64,000 nt of DNA from Gracilimonas sp. (GTDB lineage Bacteria > Bacteroidota > Rhodothermia > Balneolales > Balneolaceae), in contig NZ_JAVJQO010000002.1 of the NCBI RefSeq assembly GCF_040218225.1, positions 186,001 to 250,000 on the forward strand, given 5' to 3'. Below, in pieces: positions 23,943-32,809 of the stretch (the first letter of the stretch is position 1; each line of letters starts with the position of its first letter). Made by a program: the position numbers and the translations under genes. The notes under the pieces were generated by a model. It was not told where the DNA came from and made no database searches. It worked only from the letters and a program-made list of their open reading frames with translations.

Positions 23943-26603
23943 TCATTTTATAAGACTCATCTTTCTGATAGAAACCTGATTACCAGCTTTAAGCCTATAA
24001 TAATACACTCCGCTTGCTAATTCACCGGCATTCCATGATACCAGATAGGCGCCTGCTAACTTCCTTCCATCCACTAACTTTTCAACTTGCTGCCCCATAA
24101 CGTTATATATAGTCAGCGAAACATCGGCTGCTTGTTTTAATGTGTATTTTATAGTTGTGACTGGATTAAATGGATTTGGATAATTTTGCTCCAAACTGAA
24201 TCGGTCAGCTTTCCCGTCATCTTCATTATTCACCATCTCGGAATGGGTTAAACGGATACCAAGCCGCGGCATTAATTCTGTATTAACTGATTTAAACACC
24301 GGTTTTTTGAGTTCACTTACATGCTGTTTTTTCTGACGAGCTTCAATTTGAAATGAATAGGAATCTCCTTCTTCCATATGTATGGTTTCGCCGGTTTCGT
24401 AATCCGTAATTATGAAAGACCAGCTTTCGGGAATATTATGGAAATCAGGCCAGCTGAGTATATACGTTCCGCTTATACCTGCATCAAAGATAGCAAGTTC
24501 ATACTTTTGATTCTCAATGGGATTCTCGGCCCTTGCATCCTGTACCAGCAATTCAGTTTTTGAATTATCATTTGTATGCAAGAAGCCCAGATATGGAGTT
24601 CCATCGAAGGGATACATTTTACTTCCATCATAAGCATCGAGTTGTTCTGAGGAATGCGGGCTAAAGAAAAGTTTATTTGATATGTCTTTCTGACCCGTTG
24701 GTGCTTCCAGATGCAATTCAATGAGCCTGTAAGCATCATTTTTCTGTTTTGAAAAATAGTATACTTCTGCTTCATCAGAAGTTTGTGCAGACATCGGAAT
24801 AGTCAATCTGGTTGTTTCATTGTCATCTCTTTCAATAAAAAAACCAGACCAGGTACTAACTACGGCCCCGGTTCCAAAATTAACTGTGTTCAATCCATTT
24901 GAATCATAAAAATAAAGCGGACTCTTCAATCCCCCGTTAATCCCACCGCTGCCATTTCCCTGAATATCATCAAGGGTTATGTTGCTCAAAAAAGGATTCC
25001 CAATGAGCGTAAATTTTTCTGAGATATCAATATTAACATCTGATGCAGGTTCCTGGCCTGAGGCATCCAGTTTTAAAGGAAGTTCGGTGCTGCCATTCAG
25101 ATTATTATCAAAAAAGTAGGCCAGAAACCCCAAACCATCTCCCCAGGATGAATAAATATCATCCGGTGACAGATACCCGTTTCCTGCCGAACCATCTGAT
25201 GCCGGATTAATGTATATGTTTGGATCTGCTGTTGCATTGTTTCCACCCGCGATACCCTGAACCGCCATATCGTCTGCGATTTCTGTTACAGAAGCATTTG
25301 TTACCGGAAAAGAGAGCACTCTCCATCCTGCTTCACCCGAAATTTCTACTTGTGAGGCAATGGGTTCAATTTTGATCTTAAAATTTCGGCTGGTTGTAAA
25401 CGTATAGGTCGAATCCTCTGCCATGGCTATGATTGAATCTTCATCCTCATCAATGAAATCCAGCTTCCACAAATTTGAAATGTTTTTAAAATCAGTCCAG
25501 CTAATCGTCAGTTCCCCAAAAAAATCGGCATGTTCCACTTCAAGACTATAAACCTGAACAGTATCAGGGAATAAATGGCGGGCATCCTGAACTAATTGTA
25601 CTTCTCCAGCCCCAAAATTTTGCACAAAATACATATAGGGATTTCCAGGAGTGATTGAAGCCAGTTTTGAGCCATCGTATCCATCCTGATCTTCAGTTCC
25701 ATTGTCATGGAAATACAACTTGTTGCTATAATCCTTTGTGCCGTTATCAGCATCCAGTTGAAAAGAGATTTCTCTAAAGCTGAACTCAGCTTCCGGATCA
25801 GATACCGGAGATGCAAGCGTGTCAAAATAGGCCCTGCGGATGAGTGTGGTATCATGAATAAAGGGATTTTTGTTTCCCTGGATACTTTCGATTCTCAAAC
25901 TTCGGGCTACTTCATCTGCATTAACAGGATCCTGGGCATGCCATTCGTAAAGCGTCTCTTTCATATCCGAGAAAAATGCATCATTGGTGCCTTCAGAAAC
26001 TACATCAGAATTATCTTGGTAAAGAGTCCAAAAATAGAAAATGGCACGGGCAATATTTCCTTTAAAATCTTCCCTTGGCTCAAACGCTGTAGTTGTAGCT
26101 TCACTGTATAAATTAATATTGGAAACGGGAATACTGGACGATTGTGTCCCATTATAGAGCCAGGTATCCGTTTCCGCATCCGAAATCTCCGCAAACTTAA
26201 GGCTGCCCCGAATTGAATTAACGGTCTGCCAAGTTGGGAAAAGATGATGAATATCACTGACCATCGGTGAGGCCGAATCAAAAAAGCCCTGAGGCCATAC
26301 ATGCTCGGTGTTGAATTCCGAACCGGATGAACCGGGAGTTCTGGAGCCATCTGCCGTTACCTCAAGCCCGGTATATACACAATAGATTTTCCCACTTGAA
26401 GTCACATCCAGCGAGATAAACATAGAATCTCTGGCAGTGTTGTAGCTTTTGATGGTGGTGGGATAGTAATCCTCTTTTATTGATGAAATAAGTTCTGAAC
26501 CATACTCATCTGGAAGTATATCTTCAGTTTGTGCTTTAAGAAGTGAATGAAATCCACAAAAAAACAGGGTGATAAATAGGAGATTAAATTTTTTGCTGAT
26601 CAA
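23943..26603 (-). CDS. Secreted endonuclease I with type IX sorting tail
   Basis: 886 residues. Signal peptide (about 1-25), then an endonuclease I domain (about 30-270) with the His-containing motif NTEHVWPQGFF, SDIHHLFPTWQTVNSIRGS and YFWTLYQ. A beta module (about 270-415) follows, then a second kind of module opening ISGEAGWRVLSFPV (about 420-600), then another copy of the first kind (about 625-765). The C-terminus is LEQNYPNPFNPVTTIKYTL plus the usual strands ending RKMSLIK, the type IX secretion/anchoring tail. It likely degrades extracellular DNA or RNA for nutrition. The modules after the nuclease are shared with the 1042-residue protein nearby. A terminator at 26628-26660 separates it from the upstream small gene. 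Confidence 0.88.
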   Translation of the reverse strand: MISKKFNLLFITLFFCGFHSLLKAQTEDILPDEYGSELISSIKEDYYPTTIKSYNTARDSMFISLDVTSSGKIYCVYTGLEVTADGSRTPGSSGSEFNTEHVWPQGFFDSASPMVSDIHHLFPTWQTVNSIRGSLKFAEISDAETDTWLYNGTQSSSIPVSNINLYSEATTTAFEPREDFKGNIARAIFYFWTLYQDNSDVVSEGTNDAFFSDMKETLYEWHAQDPVNADEVARSLRIESIQGNKNPFIHDTTLIRRAYFDTLASPVSDPEAEFSFREISFQLDADNGTKDYSNKLYFHDNGTEDQDGYDGSKLASITPGNPYMYFVQNFGAGEVQLVQDARHLFPDTVQVYSLEVEHADFFGELTISWTDFKNISNLWKLDFIDEDEDSIIAMAEDSTYTFTTSRNFKIKIEPIASQVEISGEAGWRVLSFPVTNASVTEIADDMAVQGIAGGNNATADPNIYINPASDGSAGNGYLSPDDIYSSWGDGLGFLAYFFDNNLNGSTELPLKLDASGQEPASDVNIDISEKFTLIGNPFLSNITLDDIQGNGSGGINGGLKSPLYFYDSNGLNTVNFGTGAVVSTWSGFFIERDDNETTRLTIPMSAQTSDEAEVYYFSKQKNDAYRLIELHLEAPTGQKDISNKLFFSPHSSEQLDAYDGSKMYPFDGTPYLGFLHTNDNSKTELLVQDARAENPIENQKYELAIFDAGISGTYILSWPDFHNIPESWSFIITDYETGETIHMEEGDSYSFQIEARQKKQHVSELKKPVFKSVNTELMPRLGIRLTHSEMVNNEDDGKADRFSLEQNYPNPFNPVTTIKYTLKQAADVSLTIYNVMGQQVEKLVDGRKLAGAYLVSWNAGELASGVYYYRLKAGNQVSIRKMSLIK

Positions 26604-26621
26604 AAAGACACCTGAATCAAA

Positions 26622-26660
26622 TTAAAAAATGGTACCTGAGTTTATTAATCAGGTACCATT
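26622..26660 (-). terminator. Rho-independent terminator after the PID-CTERM-like gene
   Basis: AATGGTACCTGA (26628-26639) pairs perfectly with TCAGGTACCATT (26649-26660) over a 9-base loop. On the minus strand the hairpin is followed by a run of six T. It ends the transcript of the 71-residue gene (and possibly of the large gene upstream). Confidence 0.85.
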
Positions 26661-26686
26661 CAGTGAACAATAACTTATCAATGCTG

Positions 26687-26902
26687 TTATAAATCAATGT
26701 CATTCATTTCAGCATCTTTTGCTTTTTTCCGATCCCGTAACTTTTTGATGGCATATCCTCCGCCAGCCGCTGCAAGCAAGCTTAATCCCCCATCAATAGG
26801 AGCCTGAGATGGAGCCGATGGCAAGCCCGGCTGAGCCACTGCAATTGTTGAAAGTAACAGGATGAACGCGAGTGCAATAATAATATAAATCAGTGTTTTC
26901 AT
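26687..26902 (-). CDS. PID-CTERM-like small sorting-signal protein
   Basis: 71 residues. An N-terminal hydrophobic signal (about 4-23, LIYIIIALAFILLLSTIAVA) is followed by a short Pro/Ser linker (QPGLPSAPSQ), then APIDGGLSLLAAAGGGYAIK and a basic Lys/Arg-rich end (KLRDRKKAKD). The order PIDGGL motif, short transmembrane helix, basic cluster is that of the PID-CTERM tail described in Bacteroidota, a proposed protein-sorting signal analogous to PEP-CTERM. Here nearly the entire protein is signal peptide plus tail, with no functional domain between. It lies between two type IX cargo genes and is followed by a strong terminator. No processing enzyme is encoded in this window. Confidence 0.72.
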   Translation of the reverse strand: MKTLIYIIIALAFILLLSTIAVAQPGLPSAPSQAPIDGGLSLLAAAGGGYAIKKLRDRKKAKDAEMNDIDL

Positions 26903-26947
26903 AGTCTTTATTTTTTAAAAAGCTATCAGCTTTCAGATCTAAATTTC

Positions 26948-29900
26948 TTATTTAATTAATGTCATTTGTCGGGTCAATACCTGATTGCCAGCCTGCAAGC
27001 GGTAGTAATAAATACCACTGGCATTATTAGCTGCATTCCAGTTTACACGGTATGTACCTGCCGACTTATTTTCACCAACAAGCGTTGCTACTTTTTGTCC
27101 CATCAAATTATAGATGGTCAATGACACCAGCCCGGCCTCAGTCACACTGTACTGAATTTGTGTAGTCGGATTAAATGGATTTGGATAATTCTGTTCCAGA
27201 GCAAAGCTTTCCGGAGTGGCATCGGGCTCATTGCCCGTCGTTGTGTTAGTTGAAAGTGCAATGCCAAACCTTGGTGTTGCTTGCTCAGCTGAAGCTTCCA
27301 CAGCAGCGGGATTCAGAACACTGGTTGCCCGTACTTTCTGTACTGCATCCACATCAAATTCATAGGTACTACCCGGAATCATATTTTTAGTATTTCCGGT
27401 TTCAAAGTCCGTTAGCGTAAATGACCAGTCATCGGGGATATTGGTCATCTCTGGCCAGCTTAGTGTATACGTGCCACTAACTCCTGCATCACTTAAAACA
27501 AGTTCATAGGTTTGTTCTGTTTCCGGATTTAGTGACCGAGCATCCTGTACCAATAATTCATTGCCTTTACCGAAATCGTTTACGAATGAGATAAATGGTG
27601 ATCCGTTTAGAGGTGTAAGTTTACCTCCATCAAAACCATCACGACCTTCTGCAGACTGATCAGAAAAATATAATTTCCCGGATCGGTCAACCTGATTATT
27701 CGGCGCTTCCAATAACAATTCAATTTCTCTGAACTCTTGTGGCTTTTCTTTAGAGAAATAAGAAGCCGTGGCGGCATCTGAAGTTTTACCAGCCTCAGGG
27801 AAAGTTAACTGAGTAGTAGAACTGCTGTTTCTCTGAATAAAGAATCCCTGCCAAGTGCTTATCACTTCTCCGTTAGCAGAGCCGAAGTTTTCAGTTATCC
27901 AGCTTCCACTGCCATCAGTAGCCACTCCGTCATCCCAGAAACTCGCCGGACTTATCAGTCCATCATTTACACCCTGACCTGAATCATTTCCTGTTAGCTG
28001 ATCAAGTGCAAAGTTACTGGCAAATGGGTTTCCAACCAATGTCCAGGTATCAGAAAGGGTAACATCCACATCTCCGGAAGGCTCGGTTCCGGAAGCATCC
28101 AAAGTGATAGGCAGTTCTGAACTTCCATTTGAACTATTGTCGAAGAAGTACATAATGAAACCCAATCCGTCGCCCCAGGGTGTCGTAACATTTGTTGGGG
28201 TAGTATATCCATTCTGGGCAGTACCATCGGATGCGGTATTGATGTAAAAGTTAGCATCATCGCCAGTGTCAGCTCCTCCTGTAATTCCCTGAACGGCAGC
28301 ATCGTCAGAGACATCTGCTACGGTTCCGTCTTCAATAGGCAGAGAAAGCATGCGCCACCCGGCGTTGCCTGAGATTTCGATGCTGCCATCCAACTCCCCG
28401 GGAGTGGCTTCTGATCTTTCACCTTCCACAAAAGCCTGGCTGCCTAATGGAAATTGAAAATGTCGGGTTCCATCTCCAACCGAAATAGTTGTTGAGTCTA
28501 TGTTCGTACTATTGTATTCAAGCACCCATCTTCTTCCTGTACCAAAGAACAAATTTGTATTACCTTCATTATAATTTACTCCAGAAATAATTGTCCCCCA
28601 TTCGGTTTCAAATTCAGCTTCAGTAGCCCCCCTGGTTATAATTAAAAACCCATTGCCTGGAATGATGGCTGAACCTGATCCATCACTGCCAATATCAAAA
28701 GTATATTCGCTGCTTACACCATCAGAAGAATATCTTATAAGATTACTTGAAGTAAGATCAACCGGGTCCGGACCAGTATTATATAGTTCAATAAATTCTG
28801 AATTGAAGTCAGAAGCCGCATCTGATACTTCAGTAATAAAAACACTGCCATTTGAAGGATTCACAATATTCTCAATAGAAATTGCACCCGATGTTGCCCC
28901 TGTCAAACCTGTTGAAGTAACTGAAACTGTATAATCATCGACAGCATCAAACTCGACATCACTAAAAGTTGCAATCCCATTTACAGCTGTAACAGGAGTG
29001 GTAGCAGAAAGTGCTCCTGAGCCACTTGCTTTGCTAATGGCAACAGAAGCTGAACTATTTTCATCAACCGAATTGTCTTCTCTTTGAACTTCTACAGTAA
29101 ATGAACTAATAGCTGCATCTACAGCACCAGAAGAAGGAAAATTTTTTATCACGAGTTTAGTCGGAGCTGCAAGAACCTCAAAAGCAGAACTTGTTCCAGA
29201 GGTTAATCCAGAAGCATCATCAGAAGCCGTTATAGACACTCCGCTTTCAGCTTCATCATAGGTTACTCCTGATATTGTCACTGTATTAGAGCCATTTGCC
29301 ATTACTCCAGTAACAGTATCTCCTAAACTACCAGTTCCTGTTGCCAGAGTCAGTGTAATATCCGTCTCAGAATCTACGTTTGCAGGATTATCATCCGAAT
29401 CTTGAGCCTGTACAGTAACGCTAAAACCAGTTACTTCAGTTGGTGAATCTCCATTATTAATGGTAGTAATAACTAATTTTGTTGCTGCATCGCCTGAAGG
29501 AGGAGCAATTCCGAATCCTGTTAAATCTGTACCTCCGGCTACTTGTGAGAACCTTGTACTTGGATCAGTAAATCCCGTAGATCCAGTTGTTATACCTTCA
29601 TTCAATTCAATATTCTGATTATATGTTTGTACTCCATTACCACTCCATCCCGAACCAGGGTCACCTGTACCAGGATCACCAAATACATCTGTCTCTACCC
29701 CGCCATACTCTACAGAAAGAGCATCATCACCATTAAAAGTGAAGCTTTTCTCTTCAAAAAGTATAGAGGTTAATCCTTCATTTGTTAAATATGTTTCTAT
29801 GTCAGAAGTCCCAATCACCATCACATCACCAGGAGCCAGTGTCCCAGAAGAAACTGTATAATCCTCTTCTAAAGGATCTCCATTGGTACCTTTTTTTATC

Positions 29901-30076
29901 ACAAGGTTATCAACTGAAAAATCTAATGTAGAACTGGTATTATTCCAGATTTCAATTCCCTTAGGAGTAGTACCTGAACTCGTTTCTATATACTGTGAAA
30001 TAATTTGCCCCTGTACCCCCAAAGAGAAACTTAAAAGCATTAAAAGCGAAAAAAGGAACGTAGTAATCTTCTTCAT
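26948..30076 (-). CDS. Secreted lamin-tail/Ig-domain protein with type IX sorting tail
   Basis: 1042 residues. Signal peptide (about 1-24, ending LGVQGQ). Lamin-tail domain 1 (about 25-190; ISQYIETSSGTTPKGIEIWN). Two Ig-like domains (about 195-300 and 303-405), each opening KLVI and containing TGSLGDTVTGVMANGSNTV-like or ALSATTPVTAVNGIATFS strands. Lamin-tail domain 2 (about 408-550; VFITEVSDAASDFNSEFIEL). Then the module opening ISGNAGWRMLSLPIEDGTV (about 570-770), the beta module that ends YTLSWPEMTNIPDDWSF (about 775-910), and the tail LEQNYPNPFNPTTQIQY ending MTLIK. It is a surface or secreted adhesin-like protein; no catalytic site is visible. The last 470 residues are paralogous to the endonuclease I protein. 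Confidence 0.82.
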   Translation of the reverse strand: MKKITTFLFSLLMLLSFSLGVQGQIISQYIETSSGTTPKGIEIWNNTSSTLDFSVDNLVIKKGTNGDPLEEDYTVSSGTLAPGDVMVIGTSDIETYLTNEGLTSILFEEKSFTFNGDDALSVEYGGVETDVFGDPGTGDPGSGWSGNGVQTYNQNIELNEGITTGSTGFTDPSTRFSQVAGGTDLTGFGIAPPSGDAATKLVITTINNGDSPTEVTGFSVTVQAQDSDDNPANVDSETDITLTLATGTGSLGDTVTGVMANGSNTVTISGVTYDEAESGVSITASDDASGLTSGTSSAFEVLAAPTKLVIKNFPSSGAVDAAISSFTVEVQREDNSVDENSSASVAISKASGSGALSATTPVTAVNGIATFSDVEFDAVDDYTVSVTSTGLTGATSGAISIENIVNPSNGSVFITEVSDAASDFNSEFIELYNTGPDPVDLTSSNLIRYSSDGVSSEYTFDIGSDGSGSAIIPGNGFLIITRGATEAEFETEWGTIISGVNYNEGNTNLFFGTGRRWVLEYNSTNIDSTTISVGDGTRHFQFPLGSQAFVEGERSEATPGELDGSIEISGNAGWRMLSLPIEDGTVADVSDDAAVQGITGGADTGDDANFYINTASDGTAQNGYTTPTNVTTPWGDGLGFIMYFFDNSSNGSSELPITLDASGTEPSGDVDVTLSDTWTLVGNPFASNFALDQLTGNDSGQGVNDGLISPASFWDDGVATDGSGSWITENFGSANGEVISTWQGFFIQRNSSSTTQLTFPEAGKTSDAATASYFSKEKPQEFREIELLLEAPNNQVDRSGKLYFSDQSAEGRDGFDGGKLTPLNGSPFISFVNDFGKGNELLVQDARSLNPETEQTYELVLSDAGVSGTYTLSWPEMTNIPDDWSFTLTDFETGNTKNMIPGSTYEFDVDAVQKVRATSVLNPAAVEASAEQATPRFGIALSTNTTTGNEPDATPESFALEQNYPNPFNPTTQIQYSVTEAGLVSLTIYNLMGQKVATLVGENKSAGTYRVNWNAANNASGIYYYRLQAGNQVLTRQMTLIK

Positions 30077-30295
30077 AAATAGTCTTTTTTGTATTGTGAT
30101 TGCTATTTGTACCCTTCGTTATTTTAAAGAGCGATTTAAAATGTGAAGCAAGAAAGACAATCTCTGTTATTAAATTGTTTCTATTTCTTAACCCCTTTCT
30201 TAAAAAAACACTATTCGGGGATATAATCCCCTCCGCGGACAAACATTAAAGACTTCTAATAAACTTTGTGTGCATGTAAAGCTCATCTTCCCAAA

Positions 30296-30330
30296 AAAAG
30301 AAAAGCCGGATAAGAAATCTTATCCGGCTT
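30296..30330 (-). terminator. Rho-independent terminator
   Basis: AAGCCGGATAAG (30303-30314) pairs perfectly with CTTATCCGGCTT (30319-30330) over AAAT. On the minus strand it is followed by TTCTTTTTTT. It is the second of two terminators behind the COX24-type/HU genes. Confidence 0.85.
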
Positions 30331-30349
30331 GAGTTGCAAATCCTGTAAA

Positions 30350-30376
30350 TAAAAAAGGCCCCAAATCGGAGCCTTA
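30350..30376 (-). terminator. Rho-independent terminator
   Basis: AAGGCCCC (30355-30362) pairs with GGAGCCTT (30368-30375), with one mismatch in the stem, and is followed on the minus strand by a run of T. It starts 8 bases beyond the stop of the COX24-type gene. Confidence 0.7.
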
Positions 30377-30383
30377 TAAAATC

Positions 30384-30476
30384 TTACTTTTTCTTCTTGT
30401 GTCTGTTTTTTCTCAGACGTTTTTTACGCTTATGCTTAGCTATTTTCGCGCGCTTTCTTTTTTTACCGCTTGGCAT
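30384..30476 (-). CDS. AURKAIP1/COX24-type small basic ribosomal protein
   Basis: A 30-codon gene, MPSGKKRKRAKIAKHKRKKR followed by ten further residues rich in Lys, Arg, Asn and His. More than half of the residues are Lys or Arg. This is the Bacteroidota form of the AURKAIP1/COX24 domain, related to the mitochondrial small-subunit protein mS38 and found as a tiny extra ribosomal protein. The start is supported by TAGGTGAG about 8 bases upstream of ATG, and the gene is followed by two terminators. It is too short for most gene callers. It lies 83 bases downstream of the HU gene and may share its transcript. Confidence 0.85.
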   Translation of the reverse strand: MPSGKKRKRAKIAKHKRKKRLRKNRHKKKK

Positions 30477-30559
30477 AAATACTCACCTACATGTGTTTTA
30501 TAGAAATTACTGTTGTTCGAACAGCTTTGAAAATAAGAAGTTTTATCAGGTTTTCTAAA

Positions 30560-30853
30560 TCAATTTTCAACCATATGTGCTTCATTCACTGCTTCTTTAA
30601 AATCTTTAGACATTTTAAGCACAGGTGCAAACTGCTCCGGCACAATCACTTCTTCGTTTGTTTTTGGATTACGGGCTACTCTTTGAGCTCGTTTAACAAC
30701 TTTAAAACTGCCAAATCCTCTAAGCTCAATGTTCTCCCCTCTCTTCATAGCGTCAATAACAGTTTCCATAAAACCGTTAACAACAGCTTCAGTTTCAACT
30801 TTTGTTAAACCTACAGATGAAGAAATTACATCTACAATATCTGCTTTAGTCAT
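30560..30853 (-). CDS. HU/IHF-family DNA-binding protein
   Basis: 97 residues with the full HU fold: MTKADIVDVISSSVGLTKVE helices, the beta-arm opening ENIELRGFGSFKVVKRAQRV, ARNPKTNEEVIVPEQFAPVL containing the DNA-intercalating proline arm (RNPKT), and KMSKDFKEAVN to finish. It bends and compacts DNA. It is divergent from the symporter gene with 310 bases between starts. A small ribosomal-protein gene follows in the same direction. Confidence 0.93.
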   Translation of the reverse strand: MTKADIVDVISSSVGLTKVETEAVVNGFMETVIDAMKRGENIELRGFGSFKVVKRAQRVARNPKTNEEVIVPEQFAPVLKMSKDFKEAVNEAHMVEN

Positions 30854-31163
30854 AATCTAAAAGGTTGTTTATAAGTTTGTCTATAGTTTCTTAAAAAATA
30901 CTATAATGAAAACAAAGCTTCCGAAAAATCGTTCACAAGATTGAAGAAATTACAAAGTTGGCTTTCATTGTTTTACATTCTATTCTTTCTTCACTAAAAG
31001 TCAACACCGCAATTCAAGCTTCCGTTTACTTTCTCAACATATTACTTATATAAGCTGAAACTACTCACATTGCTTTTGCAAATGTTAATCCTTTAATATT
31101 CCCAAATGTTTTTTACTTTCAGCCTGCCCTCGTATAACATTCTTAACCTATAATATTTTATTC
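30854..31163. other. Divergent intergenic region, 310 bases
   Basis: AT-rich spacer between the leftward HU gene and the rightward symporter gene. It must hold both promoters. I see no convincing TAnnTTTG box with a matching upstream element, no hairpin, and no extra gene. Confidence 0.4.
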
Positions 31164-32807
31164 ATGGAAGTATTTGAACAAATTGTAAACTGGCTGAATA
31201 ATCTGGTTTGGTCTACCCCGGAACAATTCCCACTCATGGTTGTGGTACTTTTGGGATTCGGAATCTTTATCACTCTTCGCCTTGGCTTTGTACAGATCAG
31301 ACGTTTTGCTCACGGTGTAAAATCTGTTATGGGAACCTATGACAACCCTGATGACACCGGAGACGTCAATCACTTCCAGGCTCTGACAACTGCGCTTTCT
31401 GCTACCGTTGGAATCGGTAATATTGCAGGTGTAGCCATCGCTATCCACTATGGTGGGCCCGGAGCTCTTTTCTGGATGTGGGTTACAGCCTTTTTCGGGA
31501 TGGCCATCAAATACACCGAGTGTACACTTGCGGTTAAATATCGTATTCAAAACGCCGATGGTTCTGTATCCGGTGGACCAATGTATTACATCGAAAAAGG
31601 ACTCGGCTCCAACTGGAAATGGCTGGCCGTCTTTTTTGCTGCAATGGCCGTTATTTGTTCTTTCCTGACCGGTAATGCTGTTCAGGCGAACACCGTTGCC
31701 GATACCATGTACAGTACTTTCCAAATCCCAAGCTGGGCATCTGGTCTGTTTACCGCCACTTTTGTGGGAATTGTAATTGTAGGTGGTATCAAGCGAATTG
31801 GCCAGGTTACTGCTCGCCTGATGCCGGTTATGGCTCTTATCTATGTGTTAGGAGCGCTTATTATTCTTGCCATCAACGCTGATGATGTGATTCCTGCTTT
31901 CGGAACCATTATTACTTCTGCTTTTACTCCTGAAGCCGGACTCTTTGGTGTGGGTTCAGGATTATTCCTGACCACTCTGGTTTGGGGTATTAAACGGGGT
32001 TTATTTTCTAATGAAGCCGGACAGGGGTCAGCCCCCATTGCCCACGGTGCAGCAAAAACAGAAGAGCCTGTACGTGAAGGGGTAGTAGCACTGCTCGAAC
32101 CTTTTATTGATACCATTGTTGTTTGTACAATGACCGGCCTTGTAATTGTAAGTACCGGAGTTTGGGAACAACGCCACAACATGGTTTATGAGCCTGGCAA
32201 CAGTAATAATGCTGTTGAAATCACTGACGGAAGCAATATGCTGATTATTGAAGATGGTGAACCAATTAATGGTACTGTTGAAAGAAATGACTTCCCTACC
32301 GGTAAGTTTTTCATTGATGAAGCTCAGAATACTACATTTTCCGGTACCCTTGAAATGGTAGATGGTGTTGGGGTATTCACAAATGAAGCCGGCGAACAAG
32401 TAGCCACAATCTATACCAATATTATTGAAAACGGAGCTCCGCTAACTTCCCTTGGATTTAAAAAAGGTCTCGCTCCTATTTTCCCGTATGGAGATTATAT
32501 CGTAACCATCTGTGTGCTTCTTTTCGGAGTCTCTACAGCAATCAGCTGGAGTTACTATGGTGACCGTTCTATTCAGTATCTGGCAGGTGATAGGTCCATT
32601 ATTTACTACAAAGTAGTTTACCTCGGGATGCACTTCCTTGGGGCTATATTCCCGCTTGCCACGGTTTGGGCTATTGGGGATATCGCACTTGGATTGATGA
32701 CATTCCCAAATATCATCGCATTATTTGCCCTTTCAGGCTCTGTTGCTGTAGCCAGTAAGAAATATTTCAACAAAATGGACGAGCTCGAAGCAAAAGGCGA
32801 AATTTAA
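31164..32807 (+). CDS. AGCS-family alanine/glycine:cation symporter with an external insert
   Basis: 547 residues, about ten membrane helices. Family motifs: LTTALSATVGIGNIAGVAIA (about 74-93) and GLFSNEAGQGSAPIAHGAAK (about 279-298). These proteins import alanine or glycine with Na+. The common length is 440-490. The excess is a soluble stretch of about 90-100 residues (about 336-432) between two helices, with beta-rich, acidic sequence such as YEPGNSNNAVEITDGSNM and FFIDEAQNTTFSGTLEM, placed where the loop should face outside. The stop is two bases before the ATG of upp. Confidence 0.9.
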   Translation: MEVFEQIVNWLNNLVWSTPEQFPLMVVVLLGFGIFITLRLGFVQIRRFAHGVKSVMGTYDNPDDTGDVNHFQALTTALSATVGIGNIAGVAIAIHYGGPGALFWMWVTAFFGMAIKYTECTLAVKYRIQNADGSVSGGPMYYIEKGLGSNWKWLAVFFAAMAVICSFLTGNAVQANTVADTMYSTFQIPSWASGLFTATFVGIVIVGGIKRIGQVTARLMPVMALIYVLGALIILAINADDVIPAFGTIITSAFTPEAGLFGVGSGLFLTTLVWGIKRGLFSNEAGQGSAPIAHGAAKTEEPVREGVVALLEPFIDTIVVCTMTGLVIVSTGVWEQRHNMVYEPGNSNNAVEITDGSNMLIIEDGEPINGTVERNDFPTGKFFIDEAQNTTFSGTLEMVDGVGVFTNEAGEQVATIYTNIIENGAPLTSLGFKKGLAPIFPYGDYIVTICVLLFGVSTAISWSYYGDRSIQYLAGDRSIIYYKVVYLGMHFLGAIFPLATVWAIGDIALGLMTFPNIIALFALSGSVAVASKKYFNKMDELEAKGEI

Positions 32808-32809
32808 TT

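Larger units (their letters stand above)
30077..30383. other. Intergenic region, 307 bases
   Basis: It holds two minus-strand terminators (30303-30330 and 30352-30376) at its right side. The left 200 bases, upstream of the large secreted-protein gene, are AT-rich and must contain that gene's promoter, but I see no clear boxes and no further coding sequence. Confidence 0.5.

Noticed and set aside
31158-31724. A 188-codon frame antisense to the symporter
   Set aside because: It lies opposite the most conserved symporter motifs and shows low-complexity, unprotein-like composition.
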